Positions 1-5,433 of a DNA stretch of 7,666 bases are shown here, one piece after another. The DNA comes from JAYZAP01 sp964645285 (GTDB lineage Bacteria; Pseudomonadota; Alphaproteobacteria; JAAXGF01): the NCBI GenBank assembly GCA_964645285.1, contig CAZYDR010000145.1, forward strand, positions 1 to 7,666. Direction: 5' to 3'. The stretch's first letter is position 1. Each line of letters begins with the position of its first letter. A program made the translations under genes and the position numbers. Below the pieces are notes generated by a model, which worked only from the letters and a program-made list of their open reading frames with translations, did no database searches and was not told where the DNA came from.

Positions 1-81
1 ACAGGCCGTCTGGCGCTTTTTCTCCTCAAATTTGGTCGTATCGGACAGCGCCGCCGTAACAGCCGCCGAATTCGGCGTCAT
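1..81 (-). CDS. hypothetical protein, N-terminal fragment running off the left edge
   Basis: Seen: an open minus-strand frame begins with ATG at 81-79 and stays open for 27 codons to the window edge. The residues (MTPNSAAVTAALSD, then a charged stretch with KFEEKKRQ) look like protein and 19 of 27 codons end in G or C, as in the real genes of this window. The ATG overlaps the stop of the small ORF at 176-78 as ATGA, which is how coupled genes are often joined; there is no good ribosome binding site of its own. The frame is also open upstream of the ATG for about 11 codons. I recognise no family. Alternatives: it may be noncoding, or the opposite strand may carry the tail of a gene, since plus frames ending with TAA at 192 and at 196 are open from the left edge as well. 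If real, it is transcribed away from the dcw operon. Confidence 0.3.
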   Translation of the reverse strand, partial: MTPNSAAVTAALSDTTKFEEKKRQTAC

Positions 82-176
82 CCGAGTCGCGATCCGGGCC
101 CGAGTAGCATCACAAAATGCCCATTTTCAGAACATACATCGAACACAAATCGGCCATATTTGGCTTTTAGGGTCAT
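78..176 (-). CDS. hypothetical small ORF, 32 aa
   Basis: Seen: ATG at 176-174 on the minus strand is preceded, four bases away, by GGAGG (complement of 181-185), one of the best Shine-Dalgarno matches in the window. The reading frame runs 32 codons to TGA at 80-78 and encodes a mildly hydrophobic peptide containing GRFVFDVC and GHFVMLLGPG. The stop overlaps the ATG of the next minus-strand ORF (81). No signal peptide, clear membrane helix or known domain is visible. Its codons are less GC-rich than those of the dcw genes. It could be a leader peptide or small protein coupled to the downstream ORF, the front part of a gene broken by a frameshift near 100-80, or chance. The ribosome binding site and the ATGA junction are the only reasons to list it. 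Confidence 0.3.
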   Translation of the reverse strand: MTLKAKYGRFVFDVCSENGHFVMLLGPGSRLG

Positions 177-195
177 TTGGCCTCCAAGGTAATTA

Positions 196-219
196 AAATA
201 ACAATTTATTGTTCTATTT
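196..219. repeat. imperfect AT-rich inverted repeat
   Basis: AACAAT (200-205) and ATTGTT (208-213) are perfect inverted arms around two T. Continuing outward, AAAT (196-199) can pair with ATTT (216-219) if CT at 214-215 is looped out, giving ten pairs in all. It lies about 75 bases upstream of the candidate -35 element and 20 bases upstream of the minus-strand ATG at 176. It could be a regulator site or a weak hairpin; in such AT-rich DNA, chance is also plausible. Confidence 0.35.
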
Positions 220-272
220 ATGTTCCCAAATAATGATCGCTCTTGTCAGGTATTAGCCCGTTGAATTGTCCT

Positions 273-289
273 GATTTACCAGGTAATTC
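273..289. repeat. palindrome just upstream of the candidate mraZ promoter
   Basis: GATTTACC (273-280) and GGTAATTC (282-289) are inverted arms around a single central A, with seven of eight positions pairing. The inner TTACC-A-GGTAA is perfect. The element ends two bases before the candidate -35 hexamer at 292-297, a position suited to a transcription factor. Its half-site GGTAAT recurs at 188-193, with the variant GGTATT at 249-254. No known regulator can be named from this sequence. Confidence 0.35.
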
Positions 290-291
290 CA

Positions 292-320
292 TTGACGACT
301 ATGTAATCCCATGATATCCC
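292..320 (+). promoter_or_regulatory. candidate promoter of the dcw operon (TTGACG -35)
   Basis: TTGACG at 292-297 matches the usual -35 consensus of alphaproteobacterial housekeeping promoters in five of six bases to TTGACA and fully to the TTGACG form. Downstream, ATGATATC at 311-318 fits the degenerate alphaproteobacterial -10 (GCTANAWC) at five of eight positions after a 12-base gap from the extended -35; in the enterobacterial view the -10 would be TATCCC at 315-320 with 17-base spacing. Both choices place the -10 inside the MraZ box array at 307-331. It is the only good -35 close to mraZ. The leader would be about 125 bases. The -10 is weak, so this is a candidate only. Confidence 0.45.
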
Positions 321-331
321 ATAGTTTCCCA
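307..331 (-). promoter_or_regulatory. MraZ operator: three TGGGA boxes with 5-bp spacers
   Basis: Seen: TCCCA occurs at 307-311, 317-321 and 327-331, so the minus strand reads TGGGA three times with exactly five bases between boxes. Known: MraZ of Escherichia coli binds direct repeats of TGGGN separated by 5-bp spacers in front of its own gene and represses the operon. The match in sequence, spacing, copy number and position upstream of mraZ makes an autoregulatory operator very likely. The 10-bp period puts all boxes on one face of the helix, as expected for a ring-shaped MraZ oligomer contacting several boxes. The array overlaps the candidate -10 element, so binding would block RNA polymerase. 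It ends 121 bases before the mraZ start codon. Confidence 0.85.
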
Positions 332-380
332 AAACCTGTATTGTGCCTCGTAGTTCGGCTTGAGCAGGGGTTTTTTGGGT

Positions 381-414
381 ATCGATCCGGGTTACCGGCT
401 GACGATTTTTTTTT
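381..414 (+). terminator. weak hairpin plus T9 tract in the mraZ leader (possible attenuator)
   Basis: CCGG (387-390) and CCGG (395-398) can pair around a GTTA loop. ATCG (381-384) and CGAT (403-406) can extend this stem across an internal loop of AT against CTGA. An unbroken run of nine T follows at 406-414. This resembles an intrinsic terminator, but the stem is short and interrupted and the U run does not directly follow the inner stem. Since it lies between the likely promoter and the mraZ start, it would act as an attenuator rather than an end-of-gene terminator. A second run of six T is at 371-376. Confidence 0.3.
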
Positions 415-440
415 GCGTTGTTGTTGGGTGATTTTTGCTT

Positions 441-446
441 GGGAGA
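441..446 (+). promoter_or_regulatory. ribosome binding site of mraZ
   Basis: GGGAGA at 441-446 stands six bases before GTG at 453 and decides the start. An in-frame TTG at 435, which would add six residues, has no ribosome binding site before it and gives an N-terminus unlike the family's usual MA-L-F opening. Confidence 0.8.
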
Positions 447-452
447 CGACAG

Positions 453-938
453 GTGGCGCTGTTTTTCGATTGCCACGTCCATAAGATCGATCGCAAGGGG
501 CGGGTCTCCGTGCCGGCGCAATTTCGCGCCGCGCTCATGAGTCAGACTTTCTCTGGTATCGTCGCTTTTCCGTCGTTCTCCCTGCGCGACAATTTCGAAG
601 CCATCGAAGCCTGCGGCATTGATCGCATGGACATGCTCGGTGATAGCCTTGACCAGCTCGATCTGTATTCCGAGGAGCGCGACGACCTGGCCGCGTCGAT
701 CTTCGGTAACGCCGTGCAACTGCCGTTTGACGGTGATGGCCGCATCATGCTGCCCGACCGCCTACTCGAACACGCCGACATCACCGATCGGGCGGCTTTC
801 GTCGGTGGCGGCCGCACCTTCCAGATCTGGTCGCCCGCGTCCTATGGCGACTTCGCCAAAGAGGCGCCGACCCGCGCCCGCGATGCCCGCGCCAAGCTGC
901 GCCTCGGTCCACCAGGCGGCGAGGGACGGGAGCAATGA
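453..938 (+). CDS. mraZ: MraZ, transcriptional regulator of the dcw operon
   Basis: MraZ is a nucleoid-associated DNA-binding protein that represses the division and cell wall operon it heads. The 161-residue product has the two tandem AbrB/SpoVT-like half domains of the family, each with the signature DxxGR: DRKGR at residues 13-17 followed by VSVPAQFR, and DGDGR at 93-97 followed by IMLP. GIVAF and TFQIW are further family features. The C-terminus is a short Arg/Ala/Gly-rich tail. Length is close to the usual 140-165 residues. GTG at 453 is chosen because GGGAGA sits at 441-446 and the resulting start MALFF matches homologues. The probable target, three TGGGA boxes, is at 307-331, so autoregulation is expected. 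The stop overlaps the rsmH start as ATGA (935-938). Confidence 0.97.
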   Translation: MALFFDCHVHKIDRKGRVSVPAQFRAALMSQTFSGIVAFPSFSLRDNFEAIEACGIDRMDMLGDSLDQLDLYSEERDDLAASIFGNAVQLPFDGDGRIMLPDRLLEHADITDRAAFVGGGRTFQIWSPASYGDFAKEAPTRARDARAKLRLGPPGGEGREQ

Positions 939-1927
939 CGACCCCAGGGCAGCGCCACGATCATCTCCTGGGCGCCGCTCCCGGCGCCCACCAGCCGGTC
1001 CTGCTGCGCGAGGTCACGGCGGTTCTCCAACCTCGCGACGGCGCGGTCTATGTGGATGGTACGTTCGGCGCCGGCGGTTATAGCCGGGCGTTGCTGGAAT
1101 CCGCGCGTTGCACTGTATGGGGTATCGACCGCGATCCAGCCGTGGCCAGCGGCGCCGAAGCCCTGGCCCGCGAATTTTCCGACCGGCTGCTGTTCATCGC
1201 CGGGCGCTTCGGCGACATGGACCGGTTGCTGGCCCAGCGCGGGGTTGACCGTGTTGATGGCGTCGCCCTTGATATCGGCGTCTCGTCCATGCAAATTGAC
1301 GACCCGCTCCGGGGCTTCTCGTTCCAGGGTGACGGCCCCCTCGACATGCGCATGGAGCGTCATGGGCCAAGCGCCGCCGACGTCGTCAACGAGACTGACG
1401 AAGAGGCTCTCGCCGGGCTGATCTATGACCTGGGCGAGGAGCGCCGCTCGCGCCGCGTGGCCCGCGCTATCGTTGATGCCCGCCGCGACAACCCGATCAC
1501 CCGCACGGCGGAACTGGCATCCATCGTGCGCCGGGTGGTGCGTCCGGCGGCCGATGGTCTCGATCCGGCGACCCGTACGTTTCAGGCCTTACGCATCTAC
1601 GTCAACGACGAACTCGGTGAACTCGACCGCGGCCTCGCCGCCGCCGAGCGTCTGCTCGATACCGGCGGGCGGCTGGCGGTGGTGTCGTTCCATTCTCTGG
1701 AGGATCGCCGGGTCAAACATTTCCTGGCGACCCGCGCCGGCCGGGCGCCGCGCTCAAGCCGCCACGCCCCGGTCGAGAGCGAAGGCCCGGCGCCCAGTTT
1801 CGAGCTGATTACCCGCAAGCCGGTGCGGCCCAAAGCCGACGAAAGCGCGACCAACCCGCGCGCCCGCTCGGCGCGCCCGCGCGCCGCCTGCCGACTCGAT
1901 GCCCCGGCCCGGGAGAGCGCCGCATGA
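935..1927 (+). CDS. rsmH: 16S rRNA (cytosine(1402)-N(4))-methyltransferase RsmH (MraW)
   Basis: RsmH uses S-adenosylmethionine to methylate N4 of C1402 in the decoding centre of 16S rRNA, acting on the small ribosomal subunit in the cytoplasm. The 330-residue protein begins the conserved core with HQPVLLREV (19-27), then the SAM-binding loop GAGGYS (45-50) after YVDGTF, the family motif DIGVSSMQID (113-122), GPLDMRM (134-140), and FHSLEDR (252-258) near the end of the fold. Methyltransferase folding is interrupted by the helical insert around residues 150-220, as usual. The C-terminus is an Arg/Ala/Pro-rich tail including NPRARSA. It is slightly longer than E. coli RsmH (313) because of extra residues at both ends. 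GAGGGA at 921-926 serves as ribosome binding site, eight bases from ATG. It overlaps mraZ and ftsL by four bases each, implying coupled translation. Confidence 0.98.
   Translation: MTTPGQRHDHLLGAAPGAHQPVLLREVTAVLQPRDGAVYVDGTFGAGGYSRALLESARCTVWGIDRDPAVASGAEALAREFSDRLLFIAGRFGDMDRLLAQRGVDRVDGVALDIGVSSMQIDDPLRGFSFQGDGPLDMRMERHGPSAADVVNETDEEALAGLIYDLGEERRSRRVARAIVDARRDNPITRTAELASIVRRVVRPAADGLDPATRTFQALRIYVNDELGELDRGLAAAERLLDTGGRLAVVSFHSLEDRRVKHFLATRAGRAPRSSRHAPVESEGPAPSFELITRKPVRPKADESATNPRARSARPRAACRLDAPARESAA
969..990. repeat. perfect 8-bp inverted repeat inside the start of rsmH
   Basis: TGGGCGCC (969-976) and GGCGCCCA (983-990) are perfect inverted arms around the six bases GCTCCC. In mRNA this would be a very stable GC-rich hairpin beginning 34 bases after the first base of the rsmH start codon. 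It encodes a variable N-terminal part (LGAAPGAH) in front of the conserved core. It may slow early elongation or be a by-product of high GC content. Confidence 0.6.
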
Positions 1928-2250
1928 GAGCCCCATCGACAGTATTGTGGGTCAGCCTCATCGGCGCCATGAGCTTTGGTCTGTTCCAGCTCAAATATGC
2001 TGTCCAGGACCGTGAGGACGAATTGGCGCGGCTCAACCGTGACCTCATCGCCAGCGAGGAGTCGATCCACGTACTCCATGCGGAGTGGAGCTATCTCAAC
2101 CGGCCCGAACGGCTTGCCGCCCTGGCCGAGAAGCATCTTGACCTGCGTTCCATGGAAGCCCGCCAAATCGGTAGCGTCGCCATTCTGCCGCAAAGCCCGC
2201 CCAGCCAGGCGATGCTTGCCGGGCTCGACAGACAGGTGACCGCGCCATGA
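1924..2250 (+). CDS. ftsL: cell division protein FtsL
   Basis: FtsL is a small bitopic membrane protein of the septal ring; with FtsB and FtsQ it forms the complex that activates the FtsW-FtsI septal synthase. The 108-residue product has only about five cytoplasmic residues, one membrane helix at about 6-23, then a periplasmic part. Residues 24-52 are charged and heptad-like (REDELARLNRDL), fitting a coiled coil. It is followed by EWSYLNRPERL at 54-64, a conserved element of alphaproteobacterial FtsL. The C-terminal 20 residues are low complexity. Sequence conservation in this family is poor, so the call rests on topology, this motif, and the position between rsmH and ftsI. GGGAGAG at 1911-1917 is the ribosome binding site. 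The gene overlaps both neighbours by ATGA. Confidence 0.93.
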   Translation: MRAPSTVLWVSLIGAMSFGLFQLKYAVQDREDELARLNRDLIASEESIHVLHAEWSYLNRPERLAALAEKHLDLRSMEARQIGSVAILPQSPPSQAMLAGLDRQVTAP

Positions 2251-4001
2251 CCGGGCCGCGAATTTTTGCCGACCATAAGACCCATACCGGCGTCATGAAC
2301 GACGACCCGGTCAGCCTCGACGGCACGGTCAGCCGGGCGCTCAAGACCGGCCGCCACCGGCTGACCTTCACGGCCGTCCTGTTCGTCCTAGCCTGCGCTG
2401 TCATCGTTGGCCGCCTGATCGACCTCATGGTGGTCAGCGGTAGTTTCGAGCCGCGCTACGCCGACGCCACGCCGGTCTCGCGTCATAGCCAGTTCGACCG
2501 CCGCGACATCATCGACCGCAATGGCGTGGTGCTGGCGACCAATCTTCCCACGGCGTCGGTTTACGCCGATCCCCGCAAGGTGCTCGACGCCGCCGAGGCG
2601 GCCGCCAAACTGGCCGCCGTGTTGCCCCAACTCGGCCGTTCCGAACTTGAAGCCAAGCTGGCCAGCCAACGCCACTTCGTGTGGATCAAACGCAATCTGA
2701 CGCCGCGCCAGCAGGCCGCCATCAATCGCCTCGGTATTCCCGGCGTGGCGTTCCAACGCGAGGATCGTCGGGTCTATCCGCTGGGCCGCATGTTTGCCCA
2801 TGTGCTCGGCTTCGCCGACATCGACAATCAGGGCATTGCGGGTATTGAAGCGTCATTCGATGAGTCCTTGAGGGTGGTCCGCGACGGCGGCGAGGACGCG
2901 TTGCGACTGTCCCTCGACACCCGCTTCCAGCATGTGCTGCGCGAGGAACTGGCGCGCGGTATCGATACCTTCAGTGCCCTCGGCGCCGCCGGCCTGATCC
3001 TCGATGTAGCCAGCGGCGAAGTATTGGCCATGGCCTCGCTGCCGGATTTCGATCCCAACAACCCGAAGGGCCGAGGCGGCGAGGCGAGCTTCAACCGCGC
3101 CACTCTGGGCGCCTACGAAATGGGCTCGACCTTCAAGCTGCTGACCGCCGCCATGGCGCTCGATTACGGCGTCGCCACCATGACCGACGCCTACGACGCC
3201 AGCGAGCCGCTGCGCGTGGCGCGCTTCGTCATCCGCGACTACAAGCCGAAGAACCGCTGGCTCACCATTCCCGAAATCATCGTCTATTCGTCGAACATCG
3301 GCGCCGCCAAGCTGGCGCTCGACGTCGGCGCCGCCGGCCAGCGCGATTTCCTGTCGCGGCTCGGCCTGCTCAACGCCGCCGACATTGAACTGCCCGAAGT
3401 GGCCATGTCGCTGGTGCCGTCGCCGTGGCGCGAAATCAACACTATGACCATCGGCTTCGGCCACGGCCTGGCGGTCAGTCCTCTGCAACTGGCATCGGCC
3501 ATCGCCGCGGTGGTCAATGGCGGCGTGTTCCGCAACCCGACCCTGCTGGCCCGCGATGCCGGCGATGATGATCTCGGTCGCCGGGTTATTTCACCGGTTA
3601 CCTCGGCCCAGATCCGCGCCCTTATGCGTCTGGTGGTGGTCGAAGGCACCGGCAGGAAGGCGGTCGTGCCCGGCTATCTGGTCGGCGGTAAGACCGGCAC
3701 CGCCGAGAAGCCCGGCGCCGGCGGATACCAGCGCAAGGCTTTGATCTCGTCTTTCGTCGCCGCCTTTCCCATGGATGCCCCGCGCTACGTGGTGATGACC
3801 ATGTTCGACGAGCCGCACGGCATTGCCGAGACCTTCCATTACGCCACCGGCGGCTGGGTCGCGGCGCCGGCGGTGGGCCGCATCATTGCCCGCATCGGGC
3901 CCATGGCCGGCATCCCGGCCAGCGACCGCGACGACATCGAAGCGACCCACGACCTGCTTGTCCAAATCAACGAACGAAAGGACGAGGGTGTTGCTTTCTG
4001 A
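2247..4001 (+). CDS. ftsI: peptidoglycan D,D-transpeptidase FtsI (penicillin-binding protein 3)
   Basis: FtsI is the class B penicillin-binding protein that cross-links septal peptidoglycan in the periplasm, working with the glycosyltransferase FtsW. The 584-residue length matches E. coli FtsI (588). A cytoplasmic N-terminus of about 38 residues precedes one membrane helix (about 39-61). The dimerisation/pedestal domain begins with RRDIIDRNG (85-93). The transpeptidase domain carries all three catalytic motifs: SxxK as S294-T-F-K297 within MGSTFKLL, SxN as S348-S-N350, and KTGTA at 482-486. No signal-peptide cleavage is expected. ATG at 2247 overlaps the ftsL stop as ATGA and has AGGTGA at 2234-2239; an internal ATG at 2295 lacks a ribosome binding site. 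The 3' end overlaps murE by 14 bases. Everything visible says it is intact. Confidence 0.98.
   Translation: MTGPRIFADHKTHTGVMNDDPVSLDGTVSRALKTGRHRLTFTAVLFVLACAVIVGRLIDLMVVSGSFEPRYADATPVSRHSQFDRRDIIDRNGVVLATNLPTASVYADPRKVLDAAEAAAKLAAVLPQLGRSELEAKLASQRHFVWIKRNLTPRQQAAINRLGIPGVAFQREDRRVYPLGRMFAHVLGFADIDNQGIAGIEASFDESLRVVRDGGEDALRLSLDTRFQHVLREELARGIDTFSALGAAGLILDVASGEVLAMASLPDFDPNNPKGRGGEASFNRATLGAYEMGSTFKLLTAAMALDYGVATMTDAYDASEPLRVARFVIRDYKPKNRWLTIPEIIVYSSNIGAAKLALDVGAAGQRDFLSRLGLLNAADIELPEVAMSLVPSPWREINTMTIGFGHGLAVSPLQLASAIAAVVNGGVFRNPTLLARDAGDDDLGRRVISPVTSAQIRALMRLVVVEGTGRKAVVPGYLVGGKTGTAEKPGAGGYQRKALISSFVAAFPMDAPRYVVMTMFDEPHGIAETFHYATGGWVAAPAVGRIIARIGPMAGIPASDRDDIEATHDLLVQINERKDEGVAF
3977..3982 (+). 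promoter_or_regulatory. ribosome binding site of murE inside the end of ftsI
   Basis: AAAGGA at 3977-3982 lies five bases before GTG at 3988 and eight before TTG at 3991, both in the murE frame. It is the basis for starting murE here. GTG is preferred because it is the better start codon and gives the common opening MLLSELL. Confidence 0.65.
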
Positions 4002-5433
4002 GCTCCTTGCTGGTGATCCCGTGGTGACGGGAGAGGTCGACATCCTCGGCCTGACGGCGGACTCGCGCGCCGTGCGGCGGGGCTATCTGTTTACCGCTCT
4101 GCGCGGCGGCCAGGCTGACGGCGCCGACTATGTAAGTGACGCGCTGGCGCGCGGTGCCGCCGCTGTCCTTGCCGACTCTGGCCGCGACATTGCGACCGGC
4201 GATATTCCGTTGATCGGCGCCGACAACCCGCGCCGCCGTCTGGCGCAGCTGGCGGCGCGCTTCCATGGTCCCCAGCCCCGGGTGATCGCGGCGGTGACCG
4301 GGACCAGCGGCAAGACCTCGGTGGTTGATTTCACGCGCCAGATCTGGCTCGCCTGTGGCCGGCGCTCGGCCTCACTGGGCACCCTCGGCGTGGTCGGCGA
4401 TGGCCTCGATGCCCGGCTCCCCCACACCACTCCCGATCCGGTAACGCTTCACGTGGCCGTGGCCGAAATCGCTGCCGCCGGCGTCGATCATCTGGCCATC
4501 GAGGCCTCGAGCCACGGTCTCGACCAATGCCGCATGGACGCGGTCGAGGTCGCCGCCGCCGGCTTCACCAACTTATCCCAGGACCACTTCGACTATCACC
4601 CTACGGTGGATCATTACCTCCAGGCCAAACTGCGTCTGTTCGAAGTGGTTATGGCACCTGGCGGCACGGCGGTGCTCAATGGCGATGTTCCCGAGTTTGC
4701 CCGCCTGGAGCAGGTTTGCCGGGCCAGTGGGCATAAAGTCGTTACCTACGGTACCGGGCCCAGCGATCTGCATCTGACGGCGATCGAGCCCGGCCGAACC
4801 ATTACTGTCGAGGTGGCCGGCGAGGGTCATCAGGTCGCCTTCACCCTGCCGGGCACCTATCAGGCGCTCAACGCTCTTTGCGCCGCCGGTCTGGCCATGG
4901 CGTCGGGAACCACGCTTGATCAGGCGCTGGCGGCAGTTGCCGGTCTCAAAGGCGTCCGTGGCAGGGTCGAACTGGTTGCCCGGCACGTCAGCGGCGCCCC
5001 GGTCTATGTCGATTACGCCCACAAGCCGGGCGCTCTCGAAGCGGTCCTTGCAACCCTGCGACCGCTTGCCAACAGCCGGCTGGTGGTGGTGTTCGGCTGC
5101 GGCGGCGATCGCGATACCGCCAAGCGGGCGATCATGGGGCGGGTCGGCGCCAGCCATGCTGACCGCGTCTTCATCACCGACGACAACCCGCGATCCGAAG
5201 ATCCCGCCGCGATCCGCCGCGAGGTTCTCAAAGGCTGCCCCGAGGCCAGGGAAATCGGCGACCGCACCGAAGCCATTGCCGCGGCAGTTGCCGGGCTCGA
5301 AGCCGGCGACGTTCTGGTCATTGCCGGCAAGGGCCACGAGAACGGCCAGGTCATCGGCGATCAAGTGATCCCGTTTGACGACGCCGCGGTAGCGCGCGCC
5401 GCGATCATGGCGCTTGGGGGAGAGAGCCTATGA
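3988..5433 (+). CDS. murE: UDP-N-acetylmuramoyl-L-alanyl-D-glutamate--2,6-diaminopimelate ligase MurE
   Basis: MurE is the cytoplasmic ATP-dependent ligase that adds the third stem-peptide residue to UDP-MurNAc-L-Ala-D-Glu. From GTG at 3988 the protein has 481 residues. The N-terminal UDP-binding domain contains DSRAVRRGYLF. The central ATPase domain has the P-loop TGTSGKTS (104-111), and the lysine expected to be carbamylated is K214 in QAKLRLF. The C-terminal domain has DYAHKPGAL from D342, the specificity motif DNPRSEDP (399-406), and GKGHE (447-451). DNPR is the known signature of enzymes that add meso-diaminopimelate rather than lysine, which fits a Gram-negative wall. The frame is open much further upstream, to 3823, but that would bury 179 bases in ftsI. 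TTG at 3991 is an alternative start. It overlaps ftsI by 14 bases and murF by ATGA. Confidence 0.97.
   Translation: MLLSELLAGDPVVTGEVDILGLTADSRAVRRGYLFTALRGGQADGADYVSDALARGAAAVLADSGRDIATGDIPLIGADNPRRRLAQLAARFHGPQPRVIAAVTGTSGKTSVVDFTRQIWLACGRRSASLGTLGVVGDGLDARLPHTTPDPVTLHVAVAEIAAAGVDHLAIEASSHGLDQCRMDAVEVAAAGFTNLSQDHFDYHPTVDHYLQAKLRLFEVVMAPGGTAVLNGDVPEFARLEQVCRASGHKVVTYGTGPSDLHLTAIEPGRTITVEVAGEGHQVAFTLPGTYQALNALCAAGLAMASGTTLDQALAAVAGLKGVRGRVELVARHVSGAPVYVDYAHKPGALEAVLATLRPLANSRLVVVFGCGGDRDTAKRAIMGRVGASHADRVFITDDNPRSEDPAAIRREVLKGCPEAREIGDRTEAIAAAVAGLEAGDVLVIAGKGHENGQVIGDQVIPFDDAAVARAAIMALGGESL

Larger units (their letters stand above)
177..452. other. AT-rich intergenic control region upstream of mraZ
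   Basis: No gene is supported here. The base composition falls sharply from the surrounding GC-rich coding sequence: only 17 of the 60 bases in 181-240 are G or C. The region holds the candidate promoter of the dcw operon, three MraZ-type boxes, two dyad-symmetric elements and a T-tract leader, each listed separately. The motif AGGTAATT occurs twice (187-194 and 281-288), with a variant AGGTATTA at 248-255. If the minus-strand ORFs at the left edge are real, this is a divergent promoter region; I see no convincing minus-strand -35/-10 pair. Confidence 0.7.

Noticed and set aside
1..196. Tail of a plus-strand gene ending at 192 or 196
   Set aside because: Two plus frames are open from the edge, but the distal parts are rich in rare-looking codons and resemble no known C-terminus; kept only as an alternative to the minus-strand ORFs.
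187..215. CtrA site (TTAA-N7-TTAA) in the AT-rich region
   Set aside because: TTAA occurs at 193-196, but the second half at the required distance is ATTT, so the motif is not met.
261..289. Alternative promoter TTGAAT (261-266) with TAATTC (284-289)
   Set aside because: Spacing of 17 is right but the -10 match is poor, and TTGACG at 292-297 is a better -35 closer to the MraZ boxes.
276..719. Minus-strand ORF of 147 codons across the mraZ promoter and gene
   Set aside because: It lies antisense to the well-supported mraZ and crosses the MraZ boxes and promoter; its open frame follows from codon bias in mraZ, and it has no recognisable domain.
842..1363. Minus-strand ORF of 173 codons opposite mraZ/rsmH
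   Set aside because: It is antisense to conserved RsmH motifs and has no ribosome binding site or family resemblance.
1597..2193. Minus-strand ORF of 198 codons opposite rsmH/ftsL
   Set aside because: It spans two real genes in antisense and has the composition typical of a shadow frame in GC-rich DNA.
2853..3488. Minus-strand ORF of 211 codons opposite ftsI
   Set aside because: It is antisense to the ftsI transpeptidase domain including SxxK and SxN; the His/Gly/Arg-rich translation is an artefact of GC-rich third positions.
3823..3987. Longer N-terminus for murE starting at 3823
   Set aside because: It would overlap ftsI by 179 bases and add a Pro/Arg/Ser-rich segment unlike any MurE; the ribosome binding site at 3977-3982 supports 3988.
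4573..5364. Minus-strand ORF of 263 codons opposite murE
   Set aside because: It is long, but antisense to conserved murE motifs (K214, DNPR, GKGHE) and without any domain signature.
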